A stretch of 61,440 nt of DNA from Paenimyroides marinum (GCF_900108395.1 NZ_FNXE01000016.1:1-61440), one strand, 5' to 3'; positions 37,236-46,624 are shown, counted from the stretch's first letter. Program-made: numbers and translations. Notes: generated by a model from the sequence alone, not told the origin.

Positions 37236-40200
37236 TTAAAATTTAACGTTAACAGTAAAGATGATTGATTTTACTGGTGGTGAAATGAACCCTGTATATC
37301 CATAAGTTCCATCGCCCGCATTCATACCTACCTCGGGATCAAACTTCAACGTTTTATCTTTAGTCCAGGTATATAAATTTGTTCCTCGCACAGACAAAGA
37401 AAGTCCATCAATATTTAATTGATCGAGAACATTTCCTTTGAAATTATAACCAAAAGTTACATCACGTAAACGAACATAATCTCCATCTTTTAAGAATCGT
37501 GTTGAAGCCCTGTGATTATCGTTACTTGTAAATGTTAGCTTAGGTGTATTTGTTACATCTCCAGGATTTTGCCAACGATCCATTATATAATCTGTAGAGT
37601 TAAATGTTAGCAAAGCTGCTGTTGATGTACCTTGCACGTATTGCCCCCAATCCTCGTAAACTTTATTTCCGCCTACAAAAGAGAAATTAGCTCCTGCAAA
37701 AAAACCTCCCATTTCTATTTGTGTACCCAAACCTGCTGTATAAGTGGGCATTGCACTACCTCCTTGCCAATCGACTTTTGCATCGCTATAAACATTTGTT
37801 GTTTCTCCATCATGTCCGTTAACATACCATAATGCATCTCCTGTTTGGGCGTCTACACCAGCATATTTAGGCATATACCAACCCCTCATCTCATGACCTT
37901 CTTCTGTTCTGGTTGTTGAAGATGTTATAGTCATTTTTTCACCTGAAGCATCTGTTGGCATCTCAGTAATCTTATTTTTTACTGTTCCGATGTTTCCGTA
38001 TAAAGTCCAAGAGAAATTCTCTTTATCAATTATTCGAGCACTCGCTTCAATTTCTATACCTTTATTTTCTAAAGTCCCTGTATTCATTAATACACTCGAA
38101 AAACCACTTGTTCTTGTGATAGGCACTTGCAAAAGCATATCAGAGGTAGCTGATTTAAAATAAGCAAAAGAGGCGGTAAATCTATCTTGTAAAAAACCTA
38201 TATTTATTCCAACATCCGTTTTCTTCAGTGATTCCCAAGTAATATCCTGACCTAATTGGCTTGGAACAAATCCCGTATCTCCGTCATAACGATCTGTAGC
38301 TAATGTGTTTTGATACATATTTACTGGAATTCCCTGGTTACCACTTGTGCCATAAGAACCTCTTAAACGCAATGTTGAAATGGTATTATTACTTAATAAA
38401 AAGTCTTCATTCATTATATTCCATGCGGCACCTATAGACCAGAATGTTCCCCAACGATTATCCGGGTGAAATTTAGAGTTACCTTCTCTACGAACCGAAG
38501 CGTCAATTAGATACTTATTCATATATGAATAGTTTACTAAACCCAAATAAGCCAAGTTTGCCTCATCTGTAAATGTAGTTGATGCACTAAAGTTTGCCGA
38601 AGCATTCCCTAACATATCAAAACCTTCAGGAATATTCTCTCCAAAACCATACAAATAGTTACGCTTTACTTTTTCATACTCCATTAAAACTTTCACATCG
38701 AATTTGTGATCATCACCTAAATAAAATCGATAATCAAATCCGTTTTGAGCGATGTATTTAAAAATCGTAGAGGTAGAGTTTTCTGCATATCCATTGTACG
38801 CGGCTCCATCACCATGAATTGGATTATTATAGTTTCTATATGCTATGTATGTGAAGTCTGTAGATAACTGTGAAGTAAACTTAAGGTCATCTGTAAATTT
38901 ATAACTGATTGAATTGTTATTTAATACCCGAATAACATCATTTATACGGATATTATTAGGAATAGTATATAAAGGGTTGTGTAAACCTGCCATCCCTCCT
39001 CCTAAATTTAAGCTACCATCTGCGTTATAAGGAGAAGCCCAGGGACTCATAAAGTAACGAATTAAATTGGGATTAGAAAAGAATGCTCCTTGTTCCAATA
39101 CCCCCTCTTGCTTAATATTCGAAACGTTTGCAGAGAACCCAAAATCAACTTTATCAGACATTTTTCTATTAAAAGTAAACATCCCACTGATTCTTCTGAA
39201 ATCAGAACCAATAACAGTTCCTTCTGTTTTATTATGTCCTAATGAGGCATAGAAATTAGATTTCTCATCGCCTCCTGTTGCAGAGAAATTTAAGATACTT
39301 ACAACAGCATTTTTATTTCGCATTAACTCATTCCAGTTATTGACTGGTTTTCCTGAATCAACCCACGCTTGTAAGCTGGCAGTTTCTCCAGGGTATTGAG
39401 CAATTAATTGTTGATAAACAGCATCTTTATCAAAAGCTCCGCCACCATTCATAGTGTTGTTATATGCTTCTAATAAAAGATCCATCTTTTCTTGTCCGGT
39501 CAATGAGCGAGGCCCTTTAACTGCATTGTTTTGAAATCCTAAAGAAGAGGTAAATTCATAACGCGTTACACCCTCTTTACCACGTTTGGTAGTAATCACA
39601 ATAACACCATTAGCTCCACGAGCTCCATAAACTGAAGTTGCAGCGGCATCTTTTAACACTGTCATCGATTCAATATCGTTACTATTAATTGCAGATAAAG
39701 CAGACAATGAAGATGCATTTTCAGAGTCACCTGACAAATTGTTATTTGTAACAATTACACCATCAATAACAATTAACGGATCATTACTACCTGTAACAGA
39801 ATTTAAACCACGGATACGTATTTGTTGGGTTGATCCAGGAGTACCTGAATTTGTAGCCATACTTAAACCCGCTACACGCCCTTGTAACGCCTGATCGGCA
39901 GAAACCATTGGAGCTTTAGAAACCTCTTCACCAGAAATTTTCACTACATTTCCTGTGATCTCATTTTTATTACGTTGCTGACCGTAGGCCATTACAACGA
40001 TTTCATCTAGCAATCCCTCGTCTTCTGTCAAAGTAACATTAATGACTTGTGTAGAAGCATTAATTGTCCTTGTTTCGGATTTAAATCCAACATAATGATA
40101 CTCTACCGTATCTCCTATATTCACAGATATAGAATAACCACCATCATCATCAGTGACAGTACCACTTTCTCCTCCGTTAACAACAACATCCGCTCCGGAT

Positions 40201-40316
40201 ACAGCTTCTGTACCAACTTTAACAGTACCTGTAACTACTTTCTCTTGAGCATAAGCTGATGTTAAACCACAGAATGCAAATGCAACTGTAAGTGTAACAA
40301 AAAATCTTTTATTCAT
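37236..40316 (-). CDS. SusC/RagA-family TonB-dependent transporter (second pair)
   Basis: 1026 residues. Signal peptide (MNKRFFVTLTVAFAFCGLTSAYAQ), a carboxypeptidase-like domain (about 25-105), a TonB-box-like stretch (LDEIVVMAYGQ), a plug with the signature QALQGRVAGLSMATNSGTPG and IRGLNSVTGSNDPLIVIDGV, then the barrel ending IIFTVNVKF. It imports an unknown substrate bound by the adjacent SusD protein. A weaker promoter-like arrangement, TTG then about 20 bp then TATAATTG, lies in the 151-nt gap after lipB. It is only distantly similar in sequence to the first SusC, so this is not a recent duplication. Confidence 0.95.
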   Translation of the reverse strand: MNKRFFVTLTVAFAFCGLTSAYAQEKVVTGTVKVGTEAVSGADVVVNGGESGTVTDDDGGYSISVNIGDTVEYHYVGFKSETRTINASTQVINVTLTEDEGLLDEIVVMAYGQQRNKNEITGNVVKISGEEVSKAPMVSADQALQGRVAGLSMATNSGTPGSTQQIRIRGLNSVTGSNDPLIVIDGVIVTNNNLSGDSENASSLSALSAINSNDIESMTVLKDAAATSVYGARGANGVIVITTKRGKEGVTRYEFTSSLGFQNNAVKGPRSLTGQEKMDLLLEAYNNTMNGGGAFDKDAVYQQLIAQYPGETASLQAWVDSGKPVNNWNELMRNKNAVVSILNFSATGGDEKSNFYASLGHNKTEGTVIGSDFRRISGMFTFNRKMSDKVDFGFSANVSNIKQEGVLEQGAFFSNPNLIRYFMSPWASPYNADGSLNLGGGMAGLHNPLYTIPNNIRINDVIRVLNNNSISYKFTDDLKFTSQLSTDFTYIAYRNYNNPIHGDGAAYNGYAENSTSTIFKYIAQNGFDYRFYLGDDHKFDVKVLMEYEKVKRNYLYGFGENIPEGFDMLGNASANFSASTTFTDEANLAYLGLVNYSYMNKYLIDASVRREGNSKFHPDNRWGTFWSIGAAWNIMNEDFLLSNNTISTLRLRGSYGTSGNQGIPVNMYQNTLATDRYDGDTGFVPSQLGQDITWESLKKTDVGINIGFLQDRFTASFAYFKSATSDMLLQVPITRTSGFSSVLMNTGTLENKGIEIEASARIIDKENFSWTLYGNIGTVKNKITEMPTDASGEKMTITSSTTRTEEGHEMRGWYMPKYAGVDAQTGDALWYVNGHDGETTNVYSDAKVDWQGGSAMPTYTAGLGTQIEMGGFFAGANFSFVGGNKVYEDWGQYVQGTSTAALLTFNSTDYIMDRWQNPGDVTNTPKLTFTSNDNHRASTRFLKDGDYVRLRDVTFGYNFKGNVLDQLNIDGLSLSVRGTNLYTWTKDKTLKFDPEVGMNAGDGTYGYTGFISPPVKSIIFTVNVKF

Positions 40317-40467
40317 GTCTTAATTTTTTTAACAATTATAAGTATTATCACAATACAAAACAAGAAAATATTGTTAAAATTTTAACACCAAGACAATCTA
40401 AAACGAATAATATTACAAATAAAATCGTAAATAAAAGAAAATTTTACTATTGTAACATTTTAACTCC

Positions 40468-41169
40468 CTATAAAAAATCAAGTGAAAATAGATTTTGCAG
40501 ATTTTTTACAATCTTACTCTTCACCTCTTCTTCATCAACTTTTTTCAATCCCAATTCTACATTTAAAGAAGCTACGGCTTTACCGCGAATACCACAAGGA
40601 ATAATGTTATCAAAATAGCCCAAATCGGTATTTACATTTAACGCAAAACCGTGCATAGTAACCCAGCGTGAAGCCCGAACTCCCATGGCACATATCTTTC
40701 TGGCAAAAGGCGTCCCAACATCTAACCACACACCGGTTTCGCCTTCGCTCCGTTCCCCTTTTAATCCGTATTCGGCTAATGTCATGATAATTGCTTCTTC
40801 GAGATAACGCAGGTATTTATGAATGTCTGTAAAAAAATTATCCAAATCAAAAATGGGATACCCCACAATTTGTCCCGGACCGTGATACGTAATATCCCCA
40901 CCGCGGTTTATTTTATAAAACGTAGCTCCTTTTGCCGCCAATTGACCTTCATTTAACAGCATATTTTCCATATGTCCGCTTTTACCCAATGTATAAACGT
41001 GTGGATGCTCTACAAACAATAAATAATTCGGCGTTTGTTTAGCATTGGTTTCATCTTTTCTATTTTGTGATTTGATCTCTAAAATTTCCTGAAACAATTT
41101 TTCCTGATAATCCCAGGTATCTTTATAATCTTTAAGACCTAAATCTTGAATTTCAACTTTTTTATTCAT
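40468..41169 (-). CDS. lipB: Octanoyl-[acyl-carrier-protein]:protein octanoyltransferase
   Basis: LipB, 233 residues. It moves octanoyl groups from acyl-carrier protein to the lipoyl domains of 2-oxoacid dehydrogenases and the glycine cleavage H protein. Substrate-pocket motifs are present: [24 protein letters not shown] and [20 protein letters not shown]. The acyl-binding cysteine C192 (IIPCGI) and the catalytic lysine K158 (RKICAMG) are intact. The C-terminus is a little longer than in E. coli. It lies 12 nt downstream of the Pmp3/YqaE-like gene on the same strand. Confidence 0.96.
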   Translation of the reverse strand: MNKKVEIQDLGLKDYKDTWDYQEKLFQEILEIKSQNRKDETNAKQTPNYLLFVEHPHVYTLGKSGHMENMLLNEGQLAAKGATFYKINRGGDITYHGPGQIVGYPIFDLDNFFTDIHKYLRYLEEAIIMTLAEYGLKGERSEGETGVWLDVGTPFARKICAMGVRASRWVTMHGFALNVNTDLGYFDNIIPCGIRGKAVASLNVELGLKKVDEEEVKSKIVKNLQNLFSLDFL

Positions 41170-41181
41170 TTTTATTTTTTA

Positions 41182-41346
41182 TTATCTGTTGTATTTTGGG
41201 TTGTTCAATATAACCAAAGCCCCGATAATTCCTGGAACCCACCCTGCCAATGTGAGTAAAAACACAATAATGAACGAACCACACCCTTTATCGCAAACAG
41301 CTAATGGCGGCAAGAAAACAGCCAATACCACTCTCCAAAAACTCAT
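41182..41346 (-). CDS. Small Pmp3/YqaE-family membrane protein
   Basis: A 54-residue protein with an ATG at 41346 and a TAA at 41182. It reads MSFWRVVLAVFLPPLAVC, then DKGCGSFIIVFLLTLAG, WVPGIIGALVILNN and PKYNR. The two hydrophobic helices, the FLPPLAV segment and the LAGWVPGIIGAL segment match the Pmp3/YqaE/UPF0057 family, small membrane proteins linked to membrane potential and salt stress in yeast; the bacterial role is unknown. It is followed by lipB after 12 nt and is divergent from lysS. Confidence 0.9.
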   Translation of the reverse strand: MSFWRVVLAVFLPPLAVCDKGCGSFIIVFLLTLAGWVPGIIGALVILNNPKYNR

Positions 41347-41444
41347 ATATCTTAAATTTATTTCCTTACAAATTTACTCATTTATCCACAAATCTTCTTC
41401 TAAAATAATCTAAACAATTTCTATCAAATCAAGCGAAAAATACC

Positions 41445-41452
41445 TAATTTTG
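41445..41452 (+). promoter_or_regulatory. Probable -7 promoter element of lysS
   Basis: TAATTTTG matches TAnnTTTG 27 nt before the lysS ATG at 41480. No clear TTTG at the -33 position. Confidence 0.45.
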
Positions 41453-41479
41453 CGGATTAAATAAAAAATTACATATTTT

Positions 41480-43183
41480 ATGCAACTTTCAGAACAAGAA
41501 ATCATCAGAAGAGAGAAATTGAGCAAGTTAAGAGCACTTGGCATCAATCCTTATCCCGCTAATTTGTTTCCGGTAGATCATACAACGAAGCAGATCAAGG
41601 AAACTTTTGAAGAAAGCAAGAAGGTTGTAACCGCCGGTAGATTAATGAGTGTGCGCGATCAGGGAAAAGCAAGTTTTGCCGAAATCCAGGATCAGGAAGG
41701 AAGAATTCAGTTGTATTTTAACCGCGATGTAATTTGTACAGGCGATGACAAAACATTATATAATACCGTTTTTAAAAAACTAACCGATTTAGGCGATTTT
41801 ATTGGTATTGAAGGCGAATTGTTTACCACACAAGTGGGTGCAAAATGTATTCGTGTAGAGAAATTTTCGATTCTTTCTAAAACATTACGCCCACTGCCGT
41901 TACCTAAAACAGATGACGAAGGAAATATTTTCGACGCATTTACCGATCCGGAATTGCGTTACCGTATGCGCTACGTAGATTTAATCGTGAATCCGTTAAA
42001 CAAGGAAATTTTCATAAAACGCACCAAATTATACAATGCCATGCGTCAGTTTTTTAACGACCGTGGTTATTTAGAAGTTGATACACCGGTTTTACAAGCC
42101 ATTCCCGGTGGTGCGGCTGCACGTCCGTTCATCACCCATCACAACGCTTTAGACATCCCTCTGTATATGCGAATCGCCAACGAATTGTATCTAAAACGAT
42201 TGATTGTAGGTGGATTCGAAGGCGTGTACGAGTTTTCTAAAAACTTTAGAAACGAAGGCATGGACAGAACCCACAATCCGGAATTTACGGCGATGGAAAT
42301 CTATGTTGCTTACAAAGATTACAACTGGATGATGGATTTTACCGAACAGCTTTTAGAACATTGTGCCATAGCTGTAAACGGTAGCAGTAAAGCTACATTT
42401 GGCGAATACGAAATTGATTTTAAAGCACCATACAAACGCATAACCATGCGTCAGGCTATCATTGATTTCACTGGTTTTGACATTGATGGAAAATCAGAAG
42501 ATGAAATTCGTGAAGCCGCCAAAAACATGGGAATTGCCGTTGACGAAACAATGGGTAAAGGGAAATTGATTGATGAAATTTTCGGCGAAAAATGTGAAGG
42601 AAATTATATTCAGCCAACGTTTATCACCGATTATCCAAAAGAGATGTCGCCTTTAACCAAAGAACACCGTGACAACCCGGAATTAACAGAGCGTTTTGAG
42701 TTGATGGTTTGTGGTAAAGAAATTGCCAATTCATATTCAGAATTAAACGACCCTATTGACCAACGCGAACGTTTTGAAGAGCAATTGAAATTATCGGAAA
42801 AAGGTGACGATGAAGCCGGACAGTTTATTGATGAAGACTTCTTGCGTGCTTTAGAATTTGGTATGCCGCCAACAGGTGGTTTAGGTATTGGCATGGACCG
42901 ATTGATTATGTTTTTAACAAACAATCCATCTATACAGGAAGTATTACTGTTTCCGCAAATGCGTCCGGAAAAAGCAGTACCTGCTTACGAACTAACAGAT
43001 GATGAAAAAATCATTCTTTCTATTTTAGAAAAACACGAGAACAAAATGCCGTTAAGCACTTTAAAAGAACAAGCTGCTTTAAGCGGCAAAAAATGGGATA
43101 AAGCCATGAAAGGTTTAGCCTCGCATAATTTAACAAAAGTGGTTACCGAAAATGAAGATAAAGTAGTTGAAGGTATCTTTTAG
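41480..43183 (+). CDS. lysS: Lysyl-tRNA synthetase (class II)
   Basis: LysRS of 567 residues. An N-terminal anticodon-binding OB-fold (about 55-160, GRLMSVRDQGKASFAEIQD) is followed by the class II catalytic core with motif 2 (FRNEGMDRTHNPEF) and motif 3 (GGLGIGMDRLIMFLTN, about residue 467 onwards). It charges tRNA-Lys. The E. coli enzyme is about 505 residues; here about 65 extra residues follow the core (TDDEKIILSILEKHENKMPL to VVEGIF), looking like a small winged-helix domain. The extension is also known, as far as I recall, from other Flavobacteria. Monocistronic, with its own terminator. Confidence 0.97.
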   Translation: MQLSEQEIIRREKLSKLRALGINPYPANLFPVDHTTKQIKETFEESKKVVTAGRLMSVRDQGKASFAEIQDQEGRIQLYFNRDVICTGDDKTLYNTVFKKLTDLGDFIGIEGELFTTQVGAKCIRVEKFSILSKTLRPLPLPKTDDEGNIFDAFTDPELRYRMRYVDLIVNPLNKEIFIKRTKLYNAMRQFFNDRGYLEVDTPVLQAIPGGAAARPFITHHNALDIPLYMRIANELYLKRLIVGGFEGVYEFSKNFRNEGMDRTHNPEFTAMEIYVAYKDYNWMMDFTEQLLEHCAIAVNGSSKATFGEYEIDFKAPYKRITMRQAIIDFTGFDIDGKSEDEIREAAKNMGIAVDETMGKGKLIDEIFGEKCEGNYIQPTFITDYPKEMSPLTKEHRDNPELTERFELMVCGKEIANSYSELNDPIDQRERFEEQLKLSEKGDDEAGQFIDEDFLRALEFGMPPTGGLGIGMDRLIMFLTNNPSIQEVLLFPQMRPEKAVPAYELTDDEKIILSILEKHENKMPLSTLKEQAALSGKKWDKAMKGLASHNLTKVVTENEDKVVEGIF

Positions 43184-43207
43184 TTAAAACAAACCTCTTA
43201 TTTTATA

Positions 43208-43245
43208 AAATTCCCTTTGCTTAATAAGCAAAGGGAATTTCTTTT
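43208..43245 (+). terminator. Terminator of lysS
   Basis: AAATTCCCTTTGCTTA pairs with TAAGCAAAGGGAATTT (16 bp, one-base loop centre) and is followed by CTTTTAT. It starts 25 nt past the lysS stop codon. Confidence 0.9.
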
Positions 43246-43286
43246 ATAATATCAGCATTAAAAATCTTTTTAAAGTACACAAAAGC

Positions 43287-43316
43287 AAAAACGCTGCCTG
43301 GTACAGCAGCGTTTTT
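43287..43316 (-). terminator. Terminator of the lipoprotein gene at 43340
   Basis: AAAAACGCTGC pairs with GCAGCGTTTTT around an 8-nt loop. On the minus strand a T-tract and GCTTTTG follow, 24 nt past the stop codon of the downstream-facing gene. Confidence 0.88.
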
Positions 43317-43339
43317 AAAACATTAAATTTTAAAGGTTG

Positions 43340-44254
43340 TTATTTTGTAATTTTTAAGTTTTTAATTTTATCTTTCGAAATAAATTCAATTTTATTAGTA
43401 TTTGATAAAGCATTATTTTTAGGTTTTGATCCTAAATCCACTGTACTAACCATATAGGCTCCGTTCCAAAATAAATTTGCTGTATTACTATTCTCCAGCA
43501 AAGCCTCCCCCTCATAGTCTGCATCTGTACTTGTCACGGAGTTAAAAGTATATTCTACATCTTCCATTTCATACTCCTCAGTATCAATTTTTACACCACC
43601 CTCATCAAAATAAGTAGTGGTTTCGTCAGGAAAAGCAACTGTATTATCACTATTAACAGGAACATAAACAACTGACAAATAGTAATAATCAGAATCCATC
43701 ACCTGCTGTAGATTAGTAACATTTGTAGCACTCGTTGAAATCATCATCCATTTAGTACACAAAACTTTACTACCATCTTGAAGTGTTAATTCATAAGGAT
43801 ATGGTACATCTTCATCAGATTTAACATTCAATAACCAAATTGTAGTTTTCACTTCAAATGAGTTATCATCATACTCAATTCTGTTACCTGTAGGTTCCGG
43901 TTCTTCTTCGCCTTTTTCTTTAACGGTAAATCTAAACGTAGAAGTAAAATCGTCCATCGTAGCCAGCACAGCGTTTTCGCCTTCTTTTATAGCTTTATAT
44001 ACATTTCCTTTTACCGCCACTCCGTTTACTTTAAAAGTAGTTGAAGAGGTCACATCTACACCATTTAATGTTGCTTCAAATATAAATTCATCTCCAACAA
44101 ACTCCCCTTCAGATTCCTCTGAAAGTTTTGCTACAAACACCTGTTCTTCCGGCTTTTCAGGCCCGTCTGGCTCTGTACCGTTATCCACATATTCTACACA
44201 TGAATTTAAACTGACCAACGCCAGTAAAAAAAGAAGTAGTTTATTAATTTTCAT
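43340..44254 (-). CDS. Hypothetical acidic lipoprotein with Ig-like repeats
   Basis: 304 residues, no family recognised with confidence. The lipoprotein signal is MKINKLLLFLLALVSLNSC (C19), followed by an acidic linker rich in D, E, P and G. The body is beta-rich: an Ig-like stretch (about 40-110, FEATLNGVDVTSSTTFKVNG) and a C-terminal beta-rich region, with the strands IWLLNVKSDEDVPYPYELTL and ANLFWNGAYMVSTVDL. It is probably on the outer membrane or surface. It stands alone between its own terminator and the GSCFA gene. Confidence 0.7.
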   Translation of the reverse strand: MKINKLLLFLLALVSLNSCVEYVDNGTEPDGPEKPEEQVFVAKLSEESEGEFVGDEFIFEATLNGVDVTSSTTFKVNGVAVKGNVYKAIKEGENAVLATMDDFTSTFRFTVKEKGEEEPEPTGNRIEYDDNSFEVKTTIWLLNVKSDEDVPYPYELTLQDGSKVLCTKWMMISTSATNVTNLQQVMDSDYYYLSVVYVPVNSDNTVAFPDETTTYFDEGGVKIDTEEYEMEDVEYTFNSVTSTDADYEGEALLENSNTANLFWNGAYMVSTVDLGSKPKNNALSNTNKIEFISKDKIKNLKITK

Positions 44255-44380
44255 AAATAAATTGTTTTAAGTTTCTATAATTAAAAAGTCTAAAGTATGA
44301 AAAAAAACAATCGCTGTTAAAAAATTAACACATTTATTTTATTTATATACCTAAGTTCGGTTATTATTTAAGGATTTCCA

Positions 44381-44437
44381 GTCACTTCGAGTAGAATTTC
44401 TGTAGCGCAGTGGAAGAAATTTTGTATCGGGAAGTTT
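44381..44437. repeat. Palindromic intergenic repeat (REP-like)
   Basis: The 57 bases GTCACTTCGAGT...TATCGGGAAGTTTTT form an imperfect long hairpin: ACTTC with GAAGT outside and AATTTCT with AGAAATT inside. A related short remnant is at 46592. This looks like a dispersed palindromic element of the kind common between Flavobacterium genes. The rest of the 276-nt gap (44255-44530) shows no gene. Confidence 0.6.
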
Positions 44438-44530
44438 TTTATTTACAGGTTCTCAATATGTTTTTGTTCTATTATTATTTCACAAAAATACTTTATTGAC
44501 CATATAACTAATTGATAGATTTGATTTATC

Positions 44531-45484
44531 TTATCTAAAATTCATAAAAGGATATTGTTCTAACAGAACATCTATTTTTTGAGCTAATTTGTCTAAAAAT
44601 TGCTGGTGTGCGTCAGAATAAGGGTTAAACGAACGATGCACCAAACCTTTTTGCACTTCATCGACCATTTTCATGGTAGGAATTTCATTTGAATGGATAC
44701 AGGTCTCAACAAATTTCTGCCAGATATAATCTACTGCCAAATCATTTGGATGAATTAAATCTTTTCCGAAAAACCGGTAATCCCTCAATTCGTCCATCAG
44801 CAGTTCGTAAGACGGAAAATAGTAATTTAACGGTTTATTTTTCTCTAAATATTCATGCAAAGCTGCAATTAAATGTGCCTTACTTCGTTGATTTTCTACA
44901 AAACCGTCTTTTATATGCCGAACAGGCGAAATCGTGTAAATAATTTGAATATTCGGATTGATTTGCCGAAGATTTTGTTCGATCTTTTTTAAATTTTCCA
45001 GACAGGTTTCAACCGCCAACAATTCTTTTTCAAATTGATTCTGAGGTACTTTATGGCAGTTTGCAACTATTTGATTTGATTGTTTATTGCGATACACCCA
45101 TGCCGTTCCAAACGTCAAAATAATATGTGTTGCATCAAACACATTTGCTTTAAACCTACAGATTTTGCTATTTAATTGCTCGATAATATCTTCTTGTTCC
45201 AATTGATTCAAATCAGAATGTGCATCGAAACAACTCCATATTTCATTATGCTGAAAAACATCCTCCTGGGTAAAGACCTTATCGTTTACCACAAATTCCA
45301 ACAAACGACTGATAGCTTCCGGATGAAACAAAATCCCCAACGGATTGATCGTGTTTTGAAACTGATAGTACTGTAACCGTTGTGCCATATTTACGGCAAA
45401 ACAACTCCCGATGTTAACTATTTTAGCCTTATAATTTATTGGATTTCCCAGCGGTTTTATGGGAACAATGGTTTGTAATTGCAT
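44531..45484 (-). CDS. GSCFA domain-containing protein
   Basis: 317 residues, matching the GSCFA family by its name motif NIGSCFAVNMA at about residues 25-35 and by TFGTAWVYR, YTISPVRH and LIHPNDLAVDYIW. The family is SGNH/GDSL-like in layout: a serine in the first block, and a histidine-containing HPND block at the end. It is probably an esterase/hydrolase; the substrate is unknown. It is in an operon-like pair with the ABM-like gene 24 nt upstream. Confidence 0.88.
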   Translation of the reverse strand: MQLQTIVPIKPLGNPINYKAKIVNIGSCFAVNMAQRLQYYQFQNTINPLGILFHPEAISRLLEFVVNDKVFTQEDVFQHNEIWSCFDAHSDLNQLEQEDIIEQLNSKICRFKANVFDATHIILTFGTAWVYRNKQSNQIVANCHKVPQNQFEKELLAVETCLENLKKIEQNLRQINPNIQIIYTISPVRHIKDGFVENQRSKAHLIAALHEYLEKNKPLNYYFPSYELLMDELRDYRFFGKDLIHPNDLAVDYIWQKFVETCIHSNEIPTMKMVDEVQKGLVHRSFNPYSDAHQQFLDKLAQKIDVLLEQYPFMNFR

Positions 45485-45508
45485 CTTTTTTATTGCAAAA
45501 ATACAAAG

Positions 45509-45868
45509 TTATCTCTTGAAATAAGCAGATAAATCATTACCACTTTTTTGTTCCAATGTATAATCGTCACACGAAAACATCTGATAGCCTTCAAAAACAA
45601 TCTGTGGTCCGGCAATAATCATTTCGTCTGCAGATGTTAAAAATGCTTTGAGAATTTCACCATTTTTGTGAACCTCATACGCATCAGAATCTTCAAAGAT
45701 TTTCAGATTGATGAATTTGTTCGGATCCGTGCGGTCAATCATACTGGTTACGTGCAACGTTCCCAATTCGATCTCTACCACTGTGGCTGCTTCTTTTCGT
45801 ACCAAATCAAAAAATTTTTCGCGTAAGCTGGGAAAAACCTGATATTCAACTATAACTATGTATCTCAT
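45509..45868 (-). CDS. ABM-like (antibiotic biosynthesis monooxygenase fold) small protein
   Basis: 119 residues without signal peptide. The pattern MRYIVIVEYQVFPSLREKFFDLVRKE, then a beta-strand pair around VTSMIDRTDPNKFINLKIFEDSDAYEVH and a helix AFLTSADEMI resembles the dimeric alpha/beta barrel of ABM proteins such as putative quinol monooxygenases. No catalytic activity can be assigned. It is first in a unit with the GSCFA gene. Confidence 0.7.
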   Translation of the reverse strand: MRYIVIVEYQVFPSLREKFFDLVRKEAATVVEIELGTLHVTSMIDRTDPNKFINLKIFEDSDAYEVHKNGEILKAFLTSADEMIIAGPQIVFEGYQMFSCDDYTLEQKSGNDLSAYFKR

Positions 45869-45958
45869 AACACAAATTTTACTTTAAAGTTACAAGATAT
45901 TTTACTATTTTCAAATACTACATTCGTAAAACATTTCGTTACTTTAAAAATAAATAAC

Positions 45959-46552
45959 ATGAAAAAAATTGCATTATCAATCTTGGCTATCATTTATAGT
46001 TTAACTGTCTTTTCACAAGAAATTAGTATTCAGACTGAAATGGATGAAACTAAATTTGAACAAACACTTAAAACTTTTGAGGGATATTCCTATTACAATT
46101 TCAAATTTGTCACAAATGAAACGGCTTCTTTGAATTTTGAAATCATTGAGAAAGAGTTTGTTCAAGGTGAGTTAAAAAATGAGAAAGTATATTTTGATTC
46201 TAAAAATGTGCTTTCAAATTTGATTGGAAATAGTATTTCAACTACAATTCTTGCCAAAAGTACATCGGACACGAATTACAAAATGATGCTTCAGTTTTAT
46301 GAATTCTATAGTTTGATTAGAAACTTTGATTTGAATAATGAAGACCAGTACCATTTTAAAATTTTTATAAATGAGGCCCAAAAGTTTACGTATAATCAGG
46401 TCTATTTGTTTTGTGCGATTGTAAAGCCTATTAAAATAGCCGAAAACACATACAGAGATTGTGATTTTGCAGCAGCTATAGATAAGTACGATAAATGGTA
46501 TGAGATTTTCGGTTTAGATAGATACTTTGTTTATGAAATAAGGTTTTATTAA
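45959..46552 (+). CDS. Hypothetical secreted protein
   Basis: 197 residues, no family recognised. A signal peptide is clear (MKKIALSILAIIYSLTVFSQ). The remainder is rich in F, K, N and E, with no repeats and only a few cysteines (LFCAIVKPI, YRDCDFAAAIDKY). It stands alone on the plus strand between divergent and convergent neighbours and ends at the terminator at 46552. Low G+C, but so is most of the window. Confidence 0.7.
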   Translation: MKKIALSILAIIYSLTVFSQEISIQTEMDETKFEQTLKTFEGYSYYNFKFVTNETASLNFEIIEKEFVQGELKNEKVYFDSKNVLSNLIGNSISTTILAKSTSDTNYKMMLQFYEFYSLIRNFDLNNEDQYHFKIFINEAQKFTYNQVYLFCAIVKPIKIAENTYRDCDFAAAIDKYDKWYEIFGLDRYFVYEIRFY

Positions 46553-46581
46553 AAAAGAGGAAAGTTAACTTTCCTCTTTTT
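46552..46581. terminator. Perfectly palindromic bidirectional terminator
   Basis: AAAAAGAGGAAAGTT joined to AACTTTCCTCTTTTT is a perfect 30-base palindrome lying between the secreted protein gene and alaS. It can terminate both convergent transcripts. A short repeat remnant lies between it and alaS. Confidence 0.9.
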
Positions 46582-46591
46582 GTTTTTATAT

Positions 46592-46620
46592 AAACTTCTC
46601 GACTATGCGTGAAGTGACAT
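46592..46620. repeat. Short copy of the palindromic intergenic repeat
   Basis: AACTTCTCGACTATGCGTGAAGTGAC, read in the other direction, matches the outer ends (GTCACTTC ... CGAGAAGTT) of the element at 44381 with its centre deleted. Confidence 0.45.
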
Positions 46621-46624
46621 ATTA

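Noticed and set aside
41189..41413. 74-codon plus-strand frame upstream of lysS
   Set aside because: It overlaps the Pmp3/YqaE-like gene on the other strand, which has clear family features; the plus-strand product has none.
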